Below the pieces are notes generated by a model that was not told the origin of the DNA, ran no database searches, and saw only the letters and a list, made by a program, of their open reading frames with translations. A stretch of DNA of 14,934 nt from Muribaculaceae bacterium (lineage in GTDB: Bacteria > Bacteroidota > Bacteroidia > Bacteroidales > Muribaculaceae): NCBI GenBank assembly GCA_029059965.1, contig JAIDUY010000058.1, positions 1-14,934 of the forward strand, in the 5' to 3' direction. This document shows, one piece after another, positions 6,924 through 13,764 of the stretch; position 1 is the stretch's first letter, and every line of letters starts with the position of its first letter. The position numbers were made by a program, and so were the translations under genes.

Positions 6924-7918
6924 TTCTTCAGTTTACGGTAGAAATCGACAAATCGCACAGCGGGTGCTGTGGGAATCAATCGGTTACGGAGAATAGCGTA
7001 ATAGCGGGGACTGACATGCGGACGGACGAAGTCCCAGTCGACATGCGACTTTGCCTCGGCGATGAGTTCAAGAGCATAGTCCCTGTCCGCACCCGAAAAC
7101 GAAAAGCGGTTCAACAGCCTGTACGCGTTGAAAATGCCGTGGAACAGCTGTCGCTGCGCCAGCACCCGCGCCTCCCGGTCGTCGGGGTAACGCTCACTGA
7201 CAAAGCTGTCGATTTCAACATCGTTTATAATATAATCGAAAAGATGGCCCGAGCGGCGATGAGTCACCGATTCGGGATTCCTGCGGAAGAAATACTCGGC
7301 TTTAGATATAAATACCCTACGGGCGGCATACAGAAGCTGTCGGCTGAGCAGCTCATCGGCGAATACGAAACGTACCGTCGAATCAAACTCGCTGTACGCC
7401 TGCATATAGAGCTCGCGGCGTATCAGACCGCCATTACAATTGATGCGCCATCCGTCCAGAGTCAGTTTCATGGCCTCCCGTCCTGCGTATATCGAATCGG
7501 CGATTCCGTCCTCAGTCGGTGTAATAGCCTTGCCTGTAGCCATATCTGTCATTGTCGGGTAGACGATGTCGGCATCTTCTGCCTTCATCTGCTCCATCAT
7601 GAGTCCTATACAATAAGAAGGAATGCAGTCGTCCGCATCAAGTGGCGACACTATATCGGCACGCGCTGCCATGATGGCTGTCTTTCGAGGCTGGTAAGCG
7701 CTCCCTGACGGAGACGGCATGGACATAAGGCGTATACGCTGGTCGGCGGCAGCAAGGCGCGATGCGATGGCTGCGGTGCTGTCTGTCGATCCGTCATCGA
7801 CAATTATGAGTTCCCAATCCGTGAACGTCTGTGCGGAAACCGACGCGACAGCCTCTTCAATATACTTTTCGACATTGAAGGCTGGCATTATGATAGAAAC
7901 AGCCGGTTTATTATCCAT
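6920..7918 (-). CDS. GT2 family glycosyltransferase
   Basis: This 332-residue GT-A enzyme should add a sugar from a nucleotide donor to a lipid-linked glycan on the cytosolic side of the inner membrane. The N-terminus gives the full GT2 start: VSIIMPAFNVEKYIEEAV (7-24), SVSAQTFTDWELIIVDDGS with DDGSTD at 41-46 for the uracil and ribose, and DADD at 94-97 as the metal-binding DxD site. The second half has less defined conservation, as usual in this family. No membrane helices are seen, so it is not a synthase. It starts 45 bases after the EnvC-like gene and overlaps the next gene by ATGA. The region reads lower in GC than dut, metG or the TPR gene, with runs such as TTTATAATATAA. That suggests a variable glycan locus. 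Donor and acceptor cannot be told. Confidence 0.88.
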   Translation of the reverse strand: MDNKPAVSIIMPAFNVEKYIEEAVASVSAQTFTDWELIIVDDGSTDSTAAIASRLAAADQRIRLMSMPSPSGSAYQPRKTAIMAARADIVSPLDADDCIPSYCIGLMMEQMKAEDADIVYPTMTDMATGKAITPTEDGIADSIYAGREAMKLTLDGWRINCNGGLIRRELYMQAYSEFDSTVRFVFADELLSRQLLYAARRVFISKAEYFFRRNPESVTHRRSGHLFDYIINDVEIDSFVSERYPDDREARVLAQRQLFHGIFNAYRLLNRFSFSGADRDYALELIAEAKSHVDWDFVRPHVSPRYYAILRNRLIPTAPAVRFVDFYRKLKK

Positions 7919-7941
7919 ATTATGCTAACGTCGGAATAAGT

Positions 7942-7954
7942 GCAAATAATTTGC
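7942..7954. repeat. Short palindrome between the EnvC-like and GT2 genes
   Basis: GCAAAT-A-ATTTGC is a perfect 6-bp inverted repeat around one central base. It lies in the 45-base gap upstream of the GT2 gene, one of the few spaces in an otherwise tightly packed minus-strand series. It could be a regulator-binding site, but this short an AT-rich palindrome can arise by chance. No promoter with correct placement relative to the GT2 start is visible. Confidence 0.3.
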
Positions 7955-7963
7955 TTCCGCCTG

Positions 7964-9331
7964 TCAGCGGAGCCACTGGCGGGGGTCGAGTTTTTCTTTT
8001 TCGTGGCGGACCTCGAAGTGCAGGCGCGTGCCGTGGTCGCCGTCGGCGGTGTGGATTGTTCCGAGGCTCTGTCCGGCGCTGACGTTGTCGCCCTTGCGCA
8101 CGTCGAGAGTGTCGAGTCCGGCATAAACCGTCAGATATTCGCCGTGGCGCACGAGCACGACGTTGCGGAATCCGTCCATGACGATTATCATCGACACGGT
8201 TCCGTCGGCCACCACACGGGCCTTGGCTCCTGGACGGGCTTCGATGTCGATGCCATTGTTCTGAAGCTCGACACGTGAGTATTCGGTGTGGGCTCTGCGC
8301 CCGAAGTTGCTGACTATGGTGGCATCGCCATCGACAGGCATAGGCAGACGGCCACGGCTTGATTCAAATTCGCGGGTGAGTTCGGCTGCCGAACGGGTCT
8401 GCCGTGCCGGACGCTCTTGTCGCTGTGGTCTTGACGGTTGAGCCTGGGCAGCCGGCTGTTCGGGTGCCGGCTGCGGCGGGCCGCTCTGTCGGCGGGCGGC
8501 GGCAGCACTGTCGGCACGGCGTGCCGCTTCTTCGGCTGCACGGCGCTCGGCCTCGGCCCGTCTGGCGGCTTCCTCGGCGGCACGGCGTTCGGCTTCCTCG
8601 GCCTCGATGGCGCGGTTGAGTTCATCGTCGAGGGCTATGGCCTGCTGACGCTGGCGCTCGAGCACGCGGTTGAGCTCGCCGGCGTTACTGCGCAGATTTT
8701 CGACAAGTTGCGAGGCACTGCGGCGGTCGGCTTCCATGCTTGCCCTGGCGCGACGCAGTCGGTTGCGGGAGGCTGCAAGACGTGTGCGCGACGAATCGAG
8801 ACGTGCCGCCGATTCCTCCAGACGTGCACGCTCCTGACGCAGGCGCTGCCCCTGGGTGGCATTCCAGTCGGCAAGGTCGGCAAGGTAGCGTATGCGGCGC
8901 ACGGCCTGTCCGAAACTTTCGGACGAAAAGACAAAGGCGGCCGGAGAGGCAGCCTGACGCTGGCGCCGTATGGCGCGCAGCGAATTGCTGTACGAGCGGT
9001 CGAGACGTTCGACCCGTGCCGTAAGAGTAGCCACACTGTCGCCGAGCACTCGTACACGGGCTGCTGTGGAGTCCACACGACGCGAAAGGATGCGCTCGCG
9101 CCTTTCGTTGGCTTCGATATCGGCCTCAAGGCGCTCGAGATGACGCAGCTCGCGCTCTATGCGGGCAGTATTTTCCTCGATACGGCGGCGCGTCGCCTCC
9201 TGCTCTCTCTCCGCCCTCCTGCGCTCGCGGCGCACCGTGGCCGAATTGCGCCGCGGCTCGGCCCACAGCTGCTCGGGCAGTGTGGCGGCAAGCGTAAGGC
9301 TCAGAAGCAGTATGGAGAGGAAGCGTCGCAT
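7964..9331 (-). CDS. EnvC-like murein hydrolase activator (degenerate M23/LytM)
   Basis: The 455-residue protein has a signal peptide (1-24, ending LWA), a long coiled coil rich in Arg, Glu and Ala (about 30-125 and 163-280), a Pro/Gln-rich linker (284-312) and a C-terminal LytM/M23 domain (about 333-455). This is the EnvC layout: the coiled coil docks to the division machinery and the LytM domain activates periplasmic amidases. The zinc site is incomplete. The first His-x-x-x-Asp site reads N-N-G-I-D (358-362) with Asn for His. The His-x-His pair near the end reads RLH (436-438), and the YxHL-type strand reads YAGL (403-406). Asp362 and His438 remain. It therefore probably does not cut peptidoglycan itself. 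The gene is 16 bases after the DUF4292 gene, an order found across Bacteroidetes. Confidence 0.88.
   Translation of the reverse strand: MRRFLSILLLSLTLAATLPEQLWAEPRRNSATVRRERRRAEREQEATRRRIEENTARIERELRHLERLEADIEANERRERILSRRVDSTAARVRVLGDSVATLTARVERLDRSYSNSLRAIRRQRQAASPAAFVFSSESFGQAVRRIRYLADLADWNATQGQRLRQERARLEESAARLDSSRTRLAASRNRLRRARASMEADRRSASQLVENLRSNAGELNRVLERQRQQAIALDDELNRAIEAEEAERRAAEEAARRAEAERRAAEEAARRADSAAAARRQSGPPQPAPEQPAAQAQPSRPQRQERPARQTRSAAELTREFESSRGRLPMPVDGDATIVSNFGRRAHTEYSRVELQNNGIDIEARPGAKARVVADGTVSMIIVMDGFRNVVLVRHGEYLTVYAGLDTLDVRKGDNVSAGQSLGTIHTADGDHGTRLHFEVRHEKEKLDPRQWLR
8513..8596 (-). repeat. 42-base tandem duplication in the EnvC-like coiled coil
   Basis: Two adjacent 42-base units (8555-8596 and 8513-8554) encode the same 14 residues, EAERRAAEEAARRA, at positions 246-259 and 260-273 of the EnvC-like protein. 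The DNA copies differ at roughly ten positions, while the protein copies are identical. The duplication is therefore old and the peptide pattern is kept. The unit would extend a charged helix and change the reach of the coiled coil. Confidence 0.8.
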
Positions 9332-9347
9332 AAGTCCGGAAATGTAA

Positions 9348-9995
9348 TTACAGACTCAGTGAACGGAGCATGCGTATGAGCGCGGGCGTATCGACCCGGT
9401 CGTAACTATTCGGGATAGAGGGGCGCTCTCGGCTGGCACCCGTATTCCAGCGGGCATCGTCGAGCGACCAGTGCAGCTTGCCGTTGAGGTCACGGCCCGA
9501 AACGCGGGTGCTCACTTCGATGTCGCTGTAGACCGTTCCGGCCGGCGACTGCTCCATATTGCTCACGACAAAACGGACGAGGCCGTCGGGCAGTCGTCCC
9601 TGTCCGAGCATGGCTTTCTGCAAGTCACCAAAAGACATGTCAGTCGCCCTTTCGATGCGGTCGAAGCCCTCGACATAGGCAAGGCGTAGGGGCTTGATGA
9701 TGACGTAGAGCGAATCGCTGTCGACATAAAGACTTGCGACCTCGAATCCCATCTTGCGTATCGACACGCTGACATACTCGCCATTGACCATCACAGCCTT
9801 GCCTGAGGCCGAGAAATGAGTCGGCGCCGTCAGTTCGAGGCGCACGGGCATCTCGACACTCTGCCAGGGAAGTTCCTCGCAGACTTCATTTTCGGGCTGA
9901 CTGCCCGCCACGTTGCGGTGGCTGCGGCACGAACCAAGTCCGAGGACTAACAGTACGGCCAGCAAGGCCACGTATATTCCTGATTTGAATTTCAT
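9348..9995 (-). CDS. DUF4292 lipoprotein
   Basis: The 215-residue protein begins with a basic start, a hydrophobic core and the lipobox LGSC (20-23), so Cys23 should be lipidated. The rest is mostly alternating strands (for example VRLELTAPTHFSASGKAVMVNGEYVSVSI-like segments and SLYVDSDSLYVIIKP), consistent with a LolA/LolB-like half-barrel. DUF4292 proteins are Bacteroidetes-specific and of unknown function; comparison with lipoprotein carriers is inference. The ATG overlaps the TGA of the TPR gene (ATGA at 9995-9992), so the two are probably translationally coupled, and the EnvC-like gene follows after 16 bases. The protein has the usual size for the family and no interruption. A role in outer-membrane lipoprotein or envelope biogenesis fits the neighbours. 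Confidence 0.85.
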   Translation of the reverse strand: MKFKSGIYVALLAVLLVLGLGSCRSHRNVAGSQPENEVCEELPWQSVEMPVRLELTAPTHFSASGKAVMVNGEYVSVSIRKMGFEVASLYVDSDSLYVIIKPLRLAYVEGFDRIERATDMSFGDLQKAMLGQGRLPDGLVRFVVSNMEQSPAGTVYSDIEVSTRVSGRDLNGKLHWSLDDARWNTGASRERPSIPNSYDRVDTPALIRMLRSLSL

Positions 9996-11788
9996 TCGTA
10001 GTAATAAGCTTCGTTTGTTACTTTTTTCCTGAGCAGCTCGCTATCGGGGTTCAGATCGAGGGCTCTGCGCCAGAATTCGACAGCCTCGCGCGGGCGTGCG
10101 TTCAGAAAATAGATGTCGCCGGCATGCTCGAGCACATCGGCGCTCGGCTCGGCCTTGTCATCTCCGTCATCATCATCCGCGCTTTCGTCGACTTCGGCCT
10201 CCATGAGCGCGAGTGTACGGTTGATGAGTTCGAGAGCCTTGGCATAGTTGCCCATCTTGAAGCACACCCAGGCCTGAGTGTCGAGGAATGTCGGATTGTC
10301 CGGGTCGCCGGCGTTGGCGATGGAGGCATAGACCTCGGCACGGGGCAGGTCGCGTCCCGACTCGGCCATGAAATAGGCCGCGTTGTTGAGTGCCATATAG
10401 TTGTCGGCGTTATAGGCTATCGAGCGGTCGTAGGCCACGAGCGCGCTGTCGGTCTGTCCGAGGCGGTAGAGCAGGTCGCCCTTGTAGAGGAAAACCTGGG
10501 ACAGCGCCTTGGGGTTGTGCTCGGGAACAATCCTGATGCTGTCCAGCATGGCCACAGCCTGGGCGTCCATGTCGCGCATGCCGAGCGCCGAGGCGCCCAT
10601 GAGTCCGGCATAAATATCCGCGGGATAGCGTCTCTGCGTCTCTCTTGCCACCTCGAGCAGGCGGTCGTAGTCCTCGAGTTCGCCAAGCGAGCGAATGAGT
10701 CCGTCCCAGGCATCGGCCAGACCGGGGTCAAGGTCGACGCTGTAGCCGTACTGCTCGGCCGCTCCGGCGGAGTTCCCGATTTCGGAATAGTAGTCGCCGA
10801 AGAGCTGATGGAGTGTCGGCTCGCCCGGATTCACCTCCTGGACGGTGTTGAACATCAGCTCGACATCGTCGCGCCTTGTGCTGTCCTCGTAGACGGTGCT
10901 TACGAAGTCGCGGAGGATGCCGTATTTCTGCTCGTATTCCAGATTGGGGCTTTCGAGGGCGGCGAGGACTTCGGTCCTGTAGGCAACGGAATCACCCTGA
11001 TAGTTATAGTATCCGGCCCTCATCATGCGCACCAGTCCGTTGTCGGGGTCGAGCTCGGTGGCGCGGTCGAGATAGGCCTTGGCCGTGTCGGGACGCTCCA
11101 TGGCCGTGTAGTGCGCGCTGATGAACAGCATGGCCGGCACCTCGTCGGGCGCCTCGCGGCTGAGGCGTCGCAGTTCGTCGACCATGGCCGTGGTGTCGGC
11201 CAGCAGCATGAGCGTCTGCATCTTGGCGGTGACGAGCTCCATGTTGCCCGGCTGAGTTTCCTGCAGACGCGCGTAGATGTCGACGGCACGGAGCAGAGAT
11301 GCGGTGTCGCGGGTTGTAGCGCCCTTGGCCGTCAGTGTGCGGGCAAGGTTCTTCGCCGGATCAGTGCGGTTGGGCTGCAGGGAGTCGAGCATTTCCCAGA
11401 CGGCGATGGCGTCGTCGTAGCGGCGCATCTGCATGGCCAGCTTGGTGAAGTAGGTCCAGTAGTGCTGCACCGAGGGCTCGAGGTAGACGCGGCGCTCGAG
11501 GGTGCGGAAAGCATCCATCGTGGCCGCGGAATCCACCGTCGGCAGCAGGATGTCGATTTCGGCGAGAGCTCCCGCGATATAGGGGTCGGAGGGATTGAGC
11601 GTGGCTGCCCTGCGCAGAAGCATGTAGTAGTCGGTCAGGCTGCCGCTGTTGCGGCAAGAGGCAGCCTCCATGAACACATAGTCGGCCTTGAGGCGGTCTT
11701 CGTCGGAGACGGACTTCGGGGCGGTACGCGCCGAGGCGGCCACAGCCAGCAGGGCCGAAAGTATGACGATATAAAGTATCTTTTTCAC
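9992..11788 (-). CDS. Secreted TPR-repeat protein
   Basis: The start is GTG at 11788, giving MKKILYIVILSALLAVAASA, a clear signal peptide cleaved near residue 20. No upstream ATG lies in frame after the dut stop, so GTG is the likely start. The 598-residue chain is built from tetratricopeptide-type helix pairs. Typical phrases include LNPSDPYIAGALAEI (about 69-83), LDPDNGLVRMMRAGYYNYQGD, LDPGLADAWDGLIRSLGELEDY, YNADNYMALNNAAYFMAESG and LNPDSELLRKK near the end. An acidic stretch (about 530-549, with DESADDDDGDD) interrupts the repeats before the last unit. TPR proteins act as scaffolds for partners. Position between dut and the DUF4292/EnvC genes is conserved in Bacteroidetes and suggests an envelope-assembly role. 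The exact partner is unknown. Confidence 0.88.
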   Translation of the reverse strand: MKKILYIVILSALLAVAASARTAPKSVSDEDRLKADYVFMEAASCRNSGSLTDYYMLLRRAATLNPSDPYIAGALAEIDILLPTVDSAATMDAFRTLERRVYLEPSVQHYWTYFTKLAMQMRRYDDAIAVWEMLDSLQPNRTDPAKNLARTLTAKGATTRDTASLLRAVDIYARLQETQPGNMELVTAKMQTLMLLADTTAMVDELRRLSREAPDEVPAMLFISAHYTAMERPDTAKAYLDRATELDPDNGLVRMMRAGYYNYQGDSVAYRTEVLAALESPNLEYEQKYGILRDFVSTVYEDSTRRDDVELMFNTVQEVNPGEPTLHQLFGDYYSEIGNSAGAAEQYGYSVDLDPGLADAWDGLIRSLGELEDYDRLLEVARETQRRYPADIYAGLMGASALGMRDMDAQAVAMLDSIRIVPEHNPKALSQVFLYKGDLLYRLGQTDSALVAYDRSIAYNADNYMALNNAAYFMAESGRDLPRAEVYASIANAGDPDNPTFLDTQAWVCFKMGNYAKALELINRTLALMEAEVDESADDDDGDDKAEPSADVLEHAGDIYFLNARPREAVEFWRRALDLNPDSELLRKKVTNEAYYYE

Positions 11789-11813
11789 GATTCAGGGGAG
11801 AGGGTTAGGAAAA

Positions 11814-12278
11814 TCAGCTGATGCCTGTATGACCGAATCCGCCGTCGCCGCGTTCGCTGGCTTCGAGGGTATCGGCCGGGCGCCATGTCACGGCGGCATA
11901 ACGGGCCACTACCATCTGGGCGATGCGGTCGCCGTCGTTCACTGTGAAGGGCTCGCTGCCGAGATTGGCGAGGATGACGCCTATTTCGCCGCGGTAGTCC
12001 GCATCGACCGTGCCGGGGCTGTTGAGCAGTGTGATGCCGTGGCGCAGCGCAAGTCCGCTGCGAGGACGCAGTTGCATCTCGAAGCCGCGGGGCAGCTGGA
12101 CACGCAGACCCGTGGGGATAAGGGCGCGCTCTCCGGGAGCGAGCGTCACGGGGCTGTCGAGAAAGGCGCGCACATCCATGCCTGCTGCATCGGGCGTGCT
12201 GTAGGCGGGCAGGATACCCGAGGCCGACGTCACGGCCACCTCGACCTGCTCGGGTGTATTGACAGTATGTATGTTCAT
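11814..12278 (-). CDS. dut: dUTP diphosphatase (dUTPase)
   Basis: The enzyme hydrolyses dUTP to dUMP and pyrophosphate, which keeps uracil out of DNA and supplies dUMP for thymidylate. All five motifs of the trimeric family are present: DAAGMDV (30-36), RPRSGLAL (71-78), [13 protein letters not shown] (89-101) with the base-stacking Tyr95 and catalytic Asp nearby, GDRIAQMVV (116-124), and the C-terminal flap [11 protein letters not shown] (142-152). Length is 154 residues, close to the usual 145-155. The frame is open much further upstream but codes for Cys/Arg-rich junk there. ATG at 12278 is the right start, as it gives a normal N-terminus and overlaps the previous stop by ATGA. The product is cytosolic. 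Confidence 0.96.
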   Translation of the reverse strand: MNIHTVNTPEQVEVAVTSASGILPAYSTPDAAGMDVRAFLDSPVTLAPGERALIPTGLRVQLPRGFEMQLRPRSGLALRHGITLLNSPGTVDADYRGEIGVILANLGSEPFTVNDGDRIAQMVVARYAAVTWRPADTLEASERGDGGFGHTGIS

Positions 12279-12646
12279 AAGTTTATGCGCCGGGTGGCAG
12301 TTCCGGCCTTGAGTATGTAGATGCCGCGCGAATCCATGCGCAGGCGCACGGTCCCGGGCTGGACATTCTTCTCGGTTATAAGCTGACCAAGGATGGAGAA
12401 TACTTTGACGGTGGCGGGACGATCGACAGTGATGAGCACCACACCGCCGTCGCGGACCTCGACCTCGAGTTCCGGCGTCTGCGGCGCGGACGCATGTGAG
12501 TTCTGCGCGGCATCGGTCACGGCCACCACCTCCCAGCGGGGGCTGTGTGCGGGAGCCTGTCCCGACGCAGCCGGTGCAAGCGCCGCCGCAAGCAGCAGTG
12601 CCGCGCACAGTCTGCGCAATGTCGATGTCCGCATCCTCATTCTCAT
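12275..12646 (-). CDS. Small secreted protein with a T9SS type A-like C-terminal domain
   Basis: The 123-residue product has a signal peptide ([14 protein letters not shown] then a hydrophobic core, cleaved about 29/30). After a short linker comes a C-terminal domain (about 58-123) reading [11 protein letters not shown], a turn with [19 protein letters not shown], and a basic end TRRINL. This is the pattern of the type A sorting domain of the type IX secretion system (VxIYxxxGxxV ... GxYIVxxxxxxxKxxx). Such domains normally follow a large cargo; here almost no cargo precedes it. ATG at 12646 overlaps the asparaginase stop (12643-12645), and the Met codons two and four positions on are alternative starts. 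Its TGA overlaps the ATG of dut. Function is unknown. Confidence 0.7.
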   Translation of the reverse strand: MRMRMRTSTLRRLCAALLLAAALAPAASGQAPAHSPRWEVVAVTDAAQNSHASAPQTPELEVEVRDGGVVLITVDRPATVKVFSILGQLITEKNVQPGTVRLRMDSRGIYILKAGTATRRINL

Positions 12647-13683
12647 TTGCCGTCGTTCACACTGATTTCACCGGCTATCGACTCGCCGAAACGGGCACGG
12701 ACCTCGTCCACACCGAAACCGCGGCCGAACAGATGCATCATCTTGGCGATGGCGGCCTCGAACGTAATGTCGTAGCCGGATATCACACCGGCTTCCGAAA
12801 GCAGGTCGCCGGCAAGATAGCGGTTGGGATGCACTCCGCCGTTGACGCACTGGGTCACATTCACTATCAGCACGCCCGAATCGACTGTGCGGCGCAGGGC
12901 GTCGAGGAACCATGCCTCGGTGGGACCGTTGCCCGTTCCGTAGGTTCGCAGCACTATGCCCTTGACGCCCGGCGTGGCCAGCATATGGTTGAAAACCCGA
13001 GGATTCAGCCCCGGGAACAGGTCGATGGCCAGCACGTTGGTGTCCATGTCGGGATAGACCTCAAGCGGGCCTTCGACACGCTTGTTGCCCAGCGAGGCAC
13101 GCTTGAACTGTATGCCCAGGCCGATTTTGGCGAGTTCGGGATAATTGTTGCTGCGGAAAGCATTGAAGTTGTCGGCACTGCGCTTTGTGGAGCGGTTACC
13201 TCGCCAGAGATAGTTCTCGAAAAGGATAGCCACTTCGCGCACGGTGGGCCGCCCGTCGCTGTCGCGGCTCGCTGCAATCTGCAGCGCCGTAATCAGATTT
13301 TCCTCGCCGTCGGTTCGCACCTCGCCGATGGGAAGCTGCGAACCGGTGATGATGACAGGCTTGCCGAGATTCTGAAGCATGAACGACAGAGCCGATGCCG
13401 TATAGGCCATGGTATCGGTGCCGTGAAGAACGACAAAACCGTCGTAGTCGTCGTAATTCTCGGCAATGCTTCGCACCATAGTCTGCCAGTGAGAGATGTT
13501 CATGTCCGACGAATCGATTGGCGGATGAAACTGGATGTTGTCGATCACATAGTCCAGCATCTTGACCTTGGGGACATTGTCCATAAGGTGGGAGAAGTCG
13601 AAAGGCTTGAGGGACTTTTTCTCGGGGTCCTCTATCATGCCTATGGTTCCTCCTGTATATACAATCAGTATCCTTGGCTTCAT
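12643..13683 (-). CDS. ansA: Type I L-asparaginase
   Basis: This 346-residue enzyme hydrolyses asparagine to aspartate and ammonia. TGGTIG (10-15) carries the nucleophilic Thr, and [15 protein letters not shown] (87-101) carries the second Thr-Asp pair. The substrate-binding IDSSDM is at 56-61. GSQLP (114-118), GTGNGP-like segments and [11 protein letters not shown] in the C-terminal domain fit the bacterial asparaginase I group. There is no signal peptide, so it is the cytosolic, low-affinity type rather than type II. The gene is 81 bases after metG, without a clear promoter or strong terminator in that gap. Its TGA overlaps the next start. It might act on related amides, but asparaginase is by far the best fit. 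Confidence 0.93.
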   Translation of the reverse strand: MKPRILIVYTGGTIGMIEDPEKKSLKPFDFSHLMDNVPKVKMLDYVIDNIQFHPPIDSSDMNISHWQTMVRSIAENYDDYDGFVVLHGTDTMAYTASALSFMLQNLGKPVIITGSQLPIGEVRTDGEENLITALQIAASRDSDGRPTVREVAILFENYLWRGNRSTKRSADNFNAFRSNNYPELAKIGLGIQFKRASLGNKRVEGPLEVYPDMDTNVLAIDLFPGLNPRVFNHMLATPGVKGIVLRTYGTGNGPTEAWFLDALRRTVDSGVLIVNVTQCVNGGVHPNRYLAGDLLSEAGVISGYDITFEAAIAKMMHLFGRGFGVDEVRARFGESIAGEISVNDGK

Positions 13684-13764
13684 GGTTCTGCGATGGCGGC
13701 TGCCATTGTGATTAAACTTCTTGGTGTTATATGTTCCGGACGGGATGCCGGACTGTGGCGCGGT

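Noticed and set aside
5868..6941. A 357-codon plus-strand frame opposite the fucosyltransferase-like gene
   Set aside because: The minus-strand frame has a good start overlap, glycosyltransferase-like motifs and operon context; the plus frame has none.
7905..7951. Promoter for the GT2 gene on the minus strand (TTTG, 20 bases, TAATATGG)
   Set aside because: It would place the transcript start inside the GT2 coding region, after the needed start codon, and the second box matches poorly.
8438..9379. A 313-codon plus-strand frame opposite the EnvC-like gene
   Set aside because: It mirrors the Arg/Glu/Ala codons of the coiled coil and has no recognisable domain.
10124..11821. A 565-codon open frame on the plus strand opposite the TPR gene
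   Set aside because: It is antisense to a well-supported TPR protein; high GC and biased third positions keep the opposite frame open. Its product is His/Val/Gly-rich with no domain.
13733..13752. Hairpin TCCGG/CCGGA after metG as a terminator
   Set aside because: Five base pairs with no T-run in the direction of transcription; not distinguishable from chance.
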